Shown here: positions 8,091 through 14,362 of the stretch, piece after piece
Position numbering within the stretch: position 1 is the first letter of the stretch
Layout: each line of letters begins with the position of its first letter
From: CAZGKW01 sp964526295
Lineage (GTDB): Bacteria > Planctomycetota > Phycisphaerae > FEN-1346
NCBI GenBank assembly: GCA_964526295.1
Contig: CAZGKW010000053.1
Span: forward strand, 1 to 27,423
DNA length: 27,423 nucleotides
Reading direction: 5' to 3'
Notes under the pieces: generated by a model
Databases searched by the model: none
What the model was told of the DNA's origin: nothing
Seen by the model: the letters and a program-made list of their open reading frames with translations, nothing else
Translations under genes and position numbers: made by a program

Positions 8091-9590
8091 ATGACCGACC
8101 GCAGGGCGGACCGGCCGAACGTCGTCATCGTCCTGGCTGACGACATGGGCTTCGGCGACGTGGGGTGCTACGGGGCGGACCGGATCGCCACGCCGCACGT
8201 GGACGCCGTCGCCGCGGCCGGCGTCCGGTTCACGGACGCCCACACGCCCTCGGCGGTCTGCACGCCGTCGCGGTACGGCCTCCTCGCCGGCCGGTACGCC
8301 TGGCGAACTCGCCTGGAGCGCGGCGTGCTGAACGGCTACGGCCGGCCGCTGATCGAGCCGGACCGCCCGACGCTGGCCTCCGTGCTGCGCGGGGCGGGCT
8401 ACGCGACGGGGTGCTTCGGCAAGTGGCACCTGGGTCTCGGGTGGGCCGGCGAGGGCGAGGCCGTCGACTTTGCGTGCCGCATCGACGGCGGGCCCGTCGA
8501 CCTGGGGTTCGACCGGTTCTTCGGGATGCCGGCGTCGCTGGACTTTCCGCCGTATGTGTTCATCGAGAACGATCGTGTGACCGCCGTGCCGTCGGGGTCG
8601 AAGGCGGTGCTCTACGACAGCCAGCGTCCGGGCCCGTGCGCGCCGGACTTCGACGACCGGGGCGCCGACCAGGTGTTCGCCCGCGAGGCCGCCCGGTTCA
8701 TCGAGGACTCGGTGCGGACCGACGCCGGGCGGCCCTTCTTCGTGTACCTGGCGACGTCGGCCCCCCACCGGCCGTGTCTGGCGCCGGAGCGGTTCCAGGG
8801 GGCGAGCCGGGCCGGGCACCGCGGCGACAAGGTCGCCGAGTTCGACGACATCGTCGGCCAGGTGGCGGCGGCGCTCGAGCGGGCCGGCGTGGCCGAGCGG
8901 ACGCTCCTCGTCATAACGAGCGACAACGGGGCCCGACCCGGGGACGTGGTCCTGCCGGATGACGAGCCGCGGTACCGGGACCGCGTCCGGCTCGTCCGCC
9001 GCGAGGACGTTCGCGAGGACCAGCTCCAGTTCGGGCACCTCCGCGCCGGGTGGGTCCACTACGGGCACCGGTCGAACGGCGACTGGACGGGCTACAAGAC
9101 CGATGCGTGGGACGGCGGGCACCGGGTGGTGTTCGTCGCGCGGTGGCCGGAGCAAATCCCGGCCGGTTCGACCTGCGGCGAGATCGTGTGCCTGACGGAC
9201 CTGATGGCGACGTGCGCGGGGCTCGCCGGGGCGGCCTTGCCGGACGAGGCGGGCGAGGACAGCTTCGACATGCGGCCCGCGCTTACCGGCGAGGCGCACG
9301 AGAAGCCCGTCCGCGAGTCGGTGGTCCATCACTCGGGGCAGGGGATGTTCGCGCTCCGCTGCGGGCGGTGGAAGCTGATTAACGGCGCCGGGTCGGGCGG
9401 GGCGTCGGAGCTCCGGGCCGGCATCGATTCGCCGGACCTCGCGGGCCAGCTCTACGACCTGGCGGCCGATCCTGCCGAGGAGCGGAACCTCTACTACGCG
9501 GATCGGCCGGAGGTCGTCGAGGAGCTGCGAGCCCTGCTGGCCCGGGCCCGCGAGGAAGGGCGGACGGCGCCGAGGGTCGGTGGCTATTGA
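8091..9590 (+). CDS. Formylglycine-dependent sulfatase (arylsulfatase family)
   Basis: Hydrolyses sulfate esters, probably on sulfated glycans, as in many planctomycetes. From the ATG at 8091 the protein is 499 residues. The metal-binding LADDMG motif is at about 15-20, and the maturation motif C57-T-P-S-R61 carries the cysteine converted to formylglycine by an anaerobic (anSME) or FGE-type enzyme not seen in this window. GKWHLG further on is another family signature, and ITSDNGARPGD in the middle supplies further metal ligands. No signal peptide is visible from any start: GTG 8016 has GGAG seven bases upstream and would add 25 residues without a hydrophobic core. A cytoplasmic enzyme is therefore likely. 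The last tyrosine codon and the TGA stop lie at the edge of the inserted 135-bp element, so the original C-terminus may have been longer. Confidence 0.88.
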   Translation: MTDRRADRPNVVIVLADDMGFGDVGCYGADRIATPHVDAVAAAGVRFTDAHTPSAVCTPSRYGLLAGRYAWRTRLERGVLNGYGRPLIEPDRPTLASVLRGAGYATGCFGKWHLGLGWAGEGEAVDFACRIDGGPVDLGFDRFFGMPASLDFPPYVFIENDRVTAVPSGSKAVLYDSQRPGPCAPDFDDRGADQVFAREAARFIEDSVRTDAGRPFFVYLATSAPHRPCLAPERFQGASRAGHRGDKVAEFDDIVGQVAAALERAGVAERTLLVITSDNGARPGDVVLPDDEPRYRDRVRLVRREDVREDQLQFGHLRAGWVHYGHRSNGDWTGYKTDAWDGGHRVVFVARWPEQIPAGSTCGEIVCLTDLMATCAGLAGAALPDEAGEDSFDMRPALTGEAHEKPVRESVVHHSGQGMFALRCGRWKLINGAGSGGASELRAGIDSPDLAGQLYDLAADPAEERNLYYADRPEVVEELRALLARAREEGRTAPRVGGY

Positions 9591-9721
9591 GGACGGTAAA
9601 GGTAATGTCACAGGTGCGGTGGGAGCCCGACTTGCCAAACTGGCAGTTTCGGGCCGAATTTGGGCACTTTTACGCCCCCGCAATGTCTCGCCATGTGCGA
9701 CATTGGTAATACCGTCCTCAA
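9587..9721 (+). mobile_element. 135-bp MITE-like element, copy 1 (TA target duplication)
   Basis: Starts TTGAGGACGGTA and ends in the exact reverse complement TACCGTCCTCAA, giving 12-bp terminal inverted repeats. A second matched block (AATGTC/GACATT) follows five bases further in. TA dinucleotides flank both ends (9585-9586 and 9722-9723), the target duplication made by IS630/Tc1-mariner transposases. There is no coding capacity. Internal short hairpins are TGCCA-aac-TGGCA and CAATGTC/GACATTG. The copy at 14142-14276 is inverted and differs at four of 135 positions. The element supplies the TGA stop codon of the sulfatase gene. Confidence 0.85.
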
Positions 9722-9750
9722 TAGCTGCTTGACTGCCCGGCATCGCGTGA

Positions 9751-9770
9751 CCCGGAGGTTGCGCTCCGGG
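9751..9770. terminator. Hairpin between convergent genes
   Basis: CCCGGAG (9751-9757) and CTCCGGG (9764-9770) form a seven-base-pair stem with a six-base loop. It sits between the convergent sulfatase and RidA-like genes, with a weak T-rich stretch (gggtttgtt) about nine bases downstream on the plus strand. It is a possible weak terminator for the sulfatase transcript. Confidence 0.35.
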
Positions 9771-9787
9771 CTGGATGGGTTTGTTGC

Positions 9788-10966
9788 TTACGTCCGCGGG
9801 GTGAAGGCGACGAGGGCGTCGAGCTCGAAGAGCAGCTCGTCTCGGCAGACGTCGGCCCGGCAGACGACGGCCGGCAGGTCCGCCAGGCCCATCTCCCGGG
9901 TCACCTGCCGATAGACCGGCTCGTCCTCGGGCCGCTTCAGGAAGGCGGTGGCCTCGACGACGTCGGCGAGGGACGCGCCGCGGGCGGCGATGAGGGCCTC
10001 GACGTTCTCGATGGTCCGGCGGACCTGGCCCGCTGGGTCGCCCTGGCAGACGCTCCGTCCGGCCTCGTCGATGGCGGCGGTGCCTGAGACCATCAGGTGC
10101 GTGACGTCGGGCTCGCGGACGCACATGCCTCGGGAGAAGGCCGACCCGTACCGGTAGGCGTCGTTCTGGCGTGTGCTGGCCATGGGCTCGACGTCGAGAC
10201 CGCCGTTCGGGATGACGGCCAGGAGGTCCATGACGCAGGCGGCGCCGAGGGGGTTGTCGCCCTCGATGCCGGTGCTCGCGGGCAGGCGGGGCGCGGCGTC
10301 GGGCCGGTCGCCGATGAGGCCGAAGCGGCGGTAGGCGGCGTTGCGGACGCGGTTGAAGTCGCCGTACCAGTCGAGAATTTTCGAGACGTATATCCAGGTG
10401 CGGACGACGCGGTCGTACCCTGCGCCGTGTCGGCCGAGGACCCGCCGGGCCCGCTCGAACATTCGCTCGGCCTGGGACAGGCGACCGTTCGACCCGGGGG
10501 CCGACCCGCCCAGCCCGTGCAGGTCCTGGAGCAGCAGGAACATCGTGCCGTGGCGGGTCCACCCGTGGCCGCAGACGGCCCCGCCGTCGTCGATGATCCA
10601 GGCCTGGTCGGCGGCGTCGGGGGGGCGGAGGGCGTGGATCTGGACGCCGGCGACGCCCTCGCCCCCGAGGGGGCCGCCCTGGACGTAGGTGATCGGCCGC
10701 TGGGCCGGGAGGCCGCGCGAGGCCAAGGCGGCGTCGCGGACCGCCAGGGCCTCGTCCTGGGCGGCCAGGCCCCCGAAGATCCGCTCGTGGACGATCTTCA
10801 TGTCGGCCTCGGCCAGGAGGCCCGCAACGCGGTCGTAGACGCTGCGGACGGCGGGCCCGACGCCGGCCCGTCCGGCGGCAATCGAGGCGGTGATGTGGAG
10901 CTGGTCGTCGCCGACGGGTGCGGCGTGGACCCTGGCCAGGTCGCTTCGATGGACGGTCTGTTGCAC
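9788..10966 (-). CDS. Two-domain RidA/chorismatase-like (YjgF superfamily) protein
   Basis: A protein of about 392 residues. Its C-terminal half is a clear YjgF/RidA domain: a VSGTAAIDEAGRSVCQGDPA segment, then IENVEALIAARGASLADVV and a final VCRADVCRDELLFELDALVAF strand. The N-terminal half (ITYVQGGPLGG... then RMFERARRVLGRHGAGYDRVVRTWIYV) looks like a second, diverged copy. Tandem YjgF folds of this size occur in chorismatases (FkbO/Hyg5 type) and related proteins of unknown substrate. Hydrolysis of chorismate or of reactive imines are both possible. I chose GTG at 10966, with GGAG eight bases upstream. GTG codons at about 11005 and 11026 are alternatives. It is convergent with the sulfatase and has no operon partner. 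Confidence 0.75.
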   Translation of the reverse strand: MQQTVHRSDLARVHAAPVGDDQLHITASIAAGRAGVGPAVRSVYDRVAGLLAEADMKIVHERIFGGLAAQDEALAVRDAALASRGLPAQRPITYVQGGPLGGEGVAGVQIHALRPPDAADQAWIIDDGGAVCGHGWTRHGTMFLLLQDLHGLGGSAPGSNGRLSQAERMFERARRVLGRHGAGYDRVVRTWIYVSKILDWYGDFNRVRNAAYRRFGLIGDRPDAAPRLPASTGIEGDNPLGAACVMDLLAVIPNGGLDVEPMASTRQNDAYRYGSAFSRGMCVREPDVTHLMVSGTAAIDEAGRSVCQGDPAGQVRRTIENVEALIAARGASLADVVEATAFLKRPEDEPVYRQVTREMGLADLPAVVCRADVCRDELLFELDALVAFTPRT

Positions 10967-11151
10967 GGGCCTGTCTCCCGCGGCCGTGGCCGCCGCAGCC
11001 TCCACGTCTGACCCTTCAAACCGCACGGGCGGCGGGAGGTAATGCAGTTTTCGGGTCTCGATTGCGGGGGTGGTCCGCCGCCTTCGGGATGGGGGATGAC
11101 CCCATAGCGGATGAGGCATCCGCCCCGGCCTCACAACCGGCTCAGCCCCGT

Positions 11152-11180
11152 TTGACAGGGGGCGGGAATGGGGCCATTAT
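11152..11180 (+). promoter_or_regulatory. Sigma-70 promoter of the small RNA/microprotein unit
   Basis: A perfect -35 box TTGACA (11152-11157), a 17-base spacer and a -10 box CATTAT (11175-11180, four of six). Transcription would begin near 11187. It is the best promoter in the window and is followed 130 bases later by a strong terminator. Confidence 0.65.
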
Positions 11181-11204
11181 TGGGGCGAGAGAGGGAAACG
11201 TTCC

Positions 11205-11276
11205 GTGAAGCGAGGGATAGGAACGGAAATACCCGGAAGCGACAACCTACTATTGGACAGCGCGGCAGAGAAGTAA
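11205..11276 (+). CDS. Possible 23-residue microprotein
   Basis: GTG at 11205 opens a 23-codon frame ending in TAA at 11274-11276, seven bases before the terminator stem. The predicted product starts MKRGIGTEIPGSD and ends LLLDSAAEK. A GAGG sits about nine bases upstream of the GTG, an acceptable but loose ribosome binding site. The fit between ORF end and terminator favours translation, but a 23-codon frame can arise by chance. No family is recognised. Confidence 0.3.
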   Translation: MKRGIGTEIPGSDNLLLDSAAEK

Positions 11277-11282
11277 GGCCGA

Positions 11283-11320
11283 GGCGCCGCCGGCAACGGG
11301 GTCGGCGGCGCCGCTTTTTT
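11283..11320 (+). terminator. Strong rho-independent terminator
   Basis: A perfect ten-base-pair stem, GGCGCCGCCG (11283-11292) with CGGCGGCGCC (11303-11312), and a ten-base loop. It is followed by GC and six T residues (11315-11320). It is oriented for plus-strand transcripts. Confidence 0.85.
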
Positions 11321-11470
11321 GCGCCCCTCCGGAGACTGGCCCGGTACGCCTTTTCGCACTGGCGGGTCCCGACGGCCGTCGGGAGCCGCGGCGCCCGGCG
11401 GACGGATGCCCCGGTGCCGTATCGCGGGCCGGCGCCCGCGCACGCATCATCGCCGTAAAGCCTTTGTGTC

Positions 11471-11499
11471 TTTACCCGCCTCGGCCGCGCGTGTAGACT
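11471..11499 (+). promoter_or_regulatory. Probable sigma-70 promoter of the cheB-cheR signalling operon
   Basis: TTTACC (11471-11476), a 17-base spacer and TAGACT (11494-11499). Each box matches four of six consensus positions. It lies about 100 bases upstream of the CheB-type start, with no gene in between. Confidence 0.45.
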
Positions 11500-11598
11500 C
11501 GTACGCTGAGGCGGGTCGCGCCGGGGTGCGTCGCGAGTGGCGCGTTCACGTGCCGCCGCCGGCGGTCGGCCGACCGCCCGGAACGCCGGAGGTCGGGC

Positions 11599-12231
11599 AT
11601 GAGGAACGTACCGAATGACGAGGAGGCCCCACGGCCGCCGCAGATCAAGGGCGCCGCCTTCGACGTCGTCGGCGTGGCGGCGTCGGCGGGGGGCCTGAAC
11701 GCCGTGACCCGTCTCCTCGGCGAGTTGCCCGAGGGTTTCGCCTCGGCCGTGGCGGTCGTCCAGCACCTCGATCCGCGTCACAGCAGCCTGATGGCCCAGA
11801 TCGTGGGCAAACGGACGCGCCTGAAGGTGAAACAGGCGGAGGAGGGCGACCGGCTGGAGGCCGGGTCGGTCTACATTGCCCCGCCCGACCGGCACCTGCT
11901 CGTCAACCGCGACGGGACCCTCTCGCTGTCGCTGTCGGAGCTGGTCCACTTCGTGCGGCCCTCGGCGGACCTGCTGTTCGAGTCGCTGGCCGCCTCCTAT
12001 CGCGACCGGGCCATCGCCGTCGTCCTGACGGGCACCGGGAGCGACGGCAACATGGGCGTGCAGGCGATCAAGAAGATGGGCGGCACGGTGCTGGCCCAGG
12101 ACGAGTCGTCGTCGGAGTTCTTCGGGATGCCGGCGGCGGCCATCGACACGGGCAGCGTCGACTTCGTCCTGCCGCTGGAGGAGATCGCGCCGGCCCTGGT
12201 CACGCTGGTGATGAAAGGACGCGAGCCATGA
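11599..12231 (+). CDS. CheB-type protein-glutamate methylesterase domain protein
   Basis: A stand-alone CheB catalytic domain of 210 residues with no N-terminal receiver domain. The catalytic triad is present: Ser29 in VAASAGGLNAV, His56 in VVQHLDPRHSS and Asp149 in LTGTGSDGNMG. Typical CheB removes methyl groups from chemoreceptor glutamates. No chemoreceptor, CheA or CheW lies in the window. CheB and CheR domains joined to PAS and kinase modules occur widely in non-chemotactic sensory proteins, usually as one fused polypeptide, which fits this locus. The ATG at 11599 lies 11 bases after a weak GGAGG (11587-11591). The stop overlaps the next start (ATGA), so the two genes are translationally coupled. 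Confidence 0.9.
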   Translation: MRNVPNDEEAPRPPQIKGAAFDVVGVAASAGGLNAVTRLLGELPEGFASAVAVVQHLDPRHSSLMAQIVGKRTRLKVKQAEEGDRLEAGSVYIAPPDRHLLVNRDGTLSLSLSELVHFVRPSADLLFESLAASYRDRAIAVVLTGTGSDGNMGVQAIKKMGGTVLAQDESSSEFFGMPAAAIDTGSVDFVLPLEEIAPALVTLVMKGREP

Positions 12232-14105
12232 GCCCCGCCCGGAAGCAGGCCGGCGACGAGCCGGACGCGGCGTTCGAGACGCTCCTGGAGTTCCTCCGCG
12301 ACAGCCGCGGCTTCGACTTCACCGGCTACAAGCGGGCCAGCCTTCGCCGCCGGGTGACGAAGCGGATGCGGGAGGTCGGCGTCGAGGGCTGCGGCGCCTA
12401 CCGCGACTACCTGGAGGTCCACCCGGAGGAGTTCACCGAGCTGTTCAACACGATCCTGATCAACGTGACGGGCTTTTTCCGGGACGAGGAGGCGTGGGAG
12501 GCGGTGAACGAGCAGGTGGTCCGTGTGCTGGCCGAGCGTCGCCGCCCCGACCAGCCCATCCGGGTCTGGTGCCCGGGGGTGGCCTCGGGCGAGGAGGCCT
12601 ACACGGTGGCCATCCTGCTGGCCGAGGCCCTGGGCATGGAGGCCTTCGCCGACCGGGTCAAGATCTATGCCACCGACGTCGACGAGGACGCGCTGCACAC
12701 GGCCCGGTCGGGCACCTTCACCGAGAAGCAGGTCGAGGAGATCCCGGCCGAGTACCGCGAGAAGTACCTCCAGGAGCAGGACGGGAAGTGGATGTTCCAG
12801 AACGGGATGCGGCGGGCGGTCATCTTCGGGCGGCACGACCTGGTGCAGGACGCCCCTATCTCGCGGCTGGACCTGCTGGTCTGCCGCAACACGCTGATGT
12901 ATTTCAACTTCGAGACCCAGGGGCGCATCCTGGGTCGGATGGACTTCGCCCTGAACGAGGGCGGGTTCATTTTCCTGGGGCGGGCCGAGATGCTCCTGAC
13001 GCACGCGGAGCGGTTCACGCCGGTGGACCTGAAGCATCGGATCTTCGCCAAGGTGCCGGGCGGCGGGCTGCGCGAGCGGCTGGAAATGGTCGGCGTGGCG
13101 GGCGACTACGAGGGGAACGACGAGACCGCCCGCCCCATCCTCCTGAGGGAGCGGGCGATGGACCTGGCACCGTGTGCCCTGCTCGCCGTCGATGCCGACG
13201 GCCGCCTGAGGCTGGCCAACCGGCGGGCCCGCGAGTGGTTCGACCTGACCGCCGCCGATCTGGGCCGGGCCTTCAGCGATCTGGAGGTCTCCTATCGGCC
13301 GGCCGAGCTGCGGTCCGTCATCGACCGCGTTTCAGAAGAGGGCGCCAGGCAGGTCGTCGAAGAGGTCCGGTGGCAGGCACCCGCGGGCGAAACCCGCGTG
13401 CTCGACGTCCAGGTCACCCGGCTTGCCGAGAACGGCGGCCGGCCACTCGGCACGCTGGTCGCCTTCTCCGACGTCAGCCGGTGCACCGCCCTGAAGGACG
13501 AGGTCGAGCACGCCCGCCACGAGCTCGAGACCACCTACGAGGAACTCCAGTCGGCCAACGAGGAGCTCGAGACCACCAACGAGGAACTCCAGTCCAGCAA
13601 CGAGGAGCTCGAAACCACCAACGAGGAGCTCCAGTCCTCCAACGAGGAGATGGAGACCATGAACGAGGAGCTCCAGGCCACCAACGAGGAGCTCCGGACC
13701 ATGAACGACCAGCTCCGCCAGCGGACCGACGAGTTCCACGCCGCCAACGCCTCCCTGGAATCGGTCTTCAACGGCCTGACGTTCGGCATCGTGCTGGTGA
13801 ACCGGGAGCTGATGATCGAGCGGTGGAACCGGCGGGCCGCCGACCTGTGGGGCCTGCGGGAGGACGAGGTCCTGGGCCGGAACCTGATGAGGCTGGACAT
13901 CGGTCTGCCCGTGGACGAGTTGCTGGAGCCCGTCCGGGCCGCCGTGGCCGAGGAGCCGGAGGCCTCCGACCTGACGCTGGCCGCACGGGACCGCCGGGGC
14001 GGGAGCATCCGGTGCCGCGTCACCATCCACTCGCGGGTCCGGACCCACGGGGAGATCGACGGCGCCGTCCTCATCATGGAGCCGCTCGACAGCGAACAGG
14101 AGTGA
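12228..14105 (+). CDS. CheR methyltransferase-PAS sensory protein with heptad coiled coil
   Basis: A 625-residue cytoplasmic protein. Residues about 15-75 are the CheR N-terminal helical domain (YKRASLRRRVTKRM) and about 80-285 the SAM-dependent methyltransferase domain, with VASGEEAYTVA as the SAM loop and VCRNTLMYFN near the substrate pocket. A PAS domain spans about 305-420. A regular coiled coil follows (about 431-493), built of nine seven-residue units such as EELETTN and EELQSSN. A second PAS domain spans about 507-620. There is no kinase domain; that function is on the next protein. This is the split version of the common CheB-CheR-PAS-kinase fusion. It starts at ATG 12228, overlapping the cheB-like stop. 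A 135-bp mobile element lies 36 bases after its stop. Confidence 0.9.
   Translation: MSPARKQAGDEPDAAFETLLEFLRDSRGFDFTGYKRASLRRRVTKRMREVGVEGCGAYRDYLEVHPEEFTELFNTILINVTGFFRDEEAWEAVNEQVVRVLAERRRPDQPIRVWCPGVASGEEAYTVAILLAEALGMEAFADRVKIYATDVDEDALHTARSGTFTEKQVEEIPAEYREKYLQEQDGKWMFQNGMRRAVIFGRHDLVQDAPISRLDLLVCRNTLMYFNFETQGRILGRMDFALNEGGFIFLGRAEMLLTHAERFTPVDLKHRIFAKVPGGGLRERLEMVGVAGDYEGNDETARPILLRERAMDLAPCALLAVDADGRLRLANRRAREWFDLTAADLGRAFSDLEVSYRPAELRSVIDRVSEEGARQVVEEVRWQAPAGETRVLDVQVTRLAENGGRPLGTLVAFSDVSRCTALKDEVEHARHELETTYEELQSANEELETTNEELQSSNEELETTNEELQSSNEEMETMNEELQATNEELRTMNDQLRQRTDEFHAANASLESVFNGLTFGIVLVNRELMIERWNRRAADLWGLREDEVLGRNLMRLDIGLPVDELLEPVRAAVAEEPEASDLTLAARDRRGGSIRCRVTIHSRVRTHGEIDGAVLIMEPLDSEQE
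13518..13706 (+). repeat. 21-bp tandem repeat encoding a heptad coiled coil
   Basis: Nine consecutive 21-base units inside the CheR-PAS gene, each encoding one heptad of the type E-E-L-x-x-x-N. Units are similar at DNA level (for example aacgaggagctcgagaccac), with a 42-base super-period alternating ETT and QSS. Slippage here would change coiled-coil length by whole heptads without breaking the frame. Confidence 0.8.
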
Positions 14106-14141
14106 CGTGTCGAGGTGACGACGCGCCGGAGGCCCCCCTTA

Positions 14142-14276
14142 TTGAGGACGGTATTACCAATGTCGCACATGGCGAGACATTGCGGGGGCGTAAAAGTGCC
14201 CAAATTGGGCCCGAAACTGCCAGTTTGGCAAGTCGGACTCCCACCGCACCTGTGACATCACCTTTACCTTCCTCAA
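14142..14276 (-). mobile_element. 135-bp MITE-like element, copy 2 (TA target duplication)
   Basis: An inverted second copy of the element at 9587-9721, of identical length with four substitutions. TA flanks both ends (14140-14141 and 14277-14278). Its plus-strand left end is TTGAGGACGGTA. One of the four substitutions falls in its other terminal repeat (TTGAGGAAGG). It sits between the CheR-PAS gene and its kinase gene, so a polycistronic transcript would carry its hairpin structures. Confidence 0.85.
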
Positions 14277-14280
14277 TAGC

Positions 14281-14317
14281 CGCGGGGCTTGCCCCGCGTC
14301 CCGCCGGCCAAGGCCGG
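14281..14317. repeat. Pair of tight palindromes (REP-like)
   Basis: CGCGGGGC-tt-GCCCCGCG (14281-14298) is followed five bases later by CCGGCC-aa-GGCCGG (14304-14317). They are two near-perfect hairpins with two-base centres, directly downstream of MITE copy 2 and 46 bases before the kinase start. They could attenuate read-through or stabilise an mRNA end. Confidence 0.5.
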
Positions 14318-14362
14318 GGGGTTGCATCGCAGGACACGCCGAGTCTTGTGGGAGTCGTCCTG

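Larger units (their letters stand above)
11187..11320 (+). ncRNA. Candidate small RNA (about 130 nt), may encode a 23-residue peptide
   Basis: A discrete transcription unit: strong promoter, about 100 bases of moderate-GC sequence (less GC-rich than the surroundings), then a canonical terminator at 11283-11320. It contains the short ORF at 11205-11276. I could not match it to 6S RNA, tmRNA, SRP RNA or RNase P. It is either a regulatory small RNA or the mRNA of a microprotein. Confidence 0.5.
10967..11598. other. Long intergenic region holding a small transcription unit and the cheB-like promoter
   Basis: This 632-base region carries three readable items, listed separately: a strong promoter at 11152-11180, a short ORF with a terminator ending at 11320, and a second promoter at 11471-11499 in front of the CheB-type gene. 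The rest (10967-11150 and 11325-11470) shows no gene. Open frames there are chance frames in GC-rich DNA. Confidence 0.5.

Noticed and set aside
7767..10562. Minus-strand 931-codon open frame across the sulfatase and the MITE
   Set aside because: It crosses the sulfatase antisense, MITE copy 1 and part of the RidA-like gene in another frame, and has no domain.
13518..13706. CRISPR-like array
   Set aside because: The periodic 21-base units are contiguous, without spacers, and encode coiled-coil heptads in frame.
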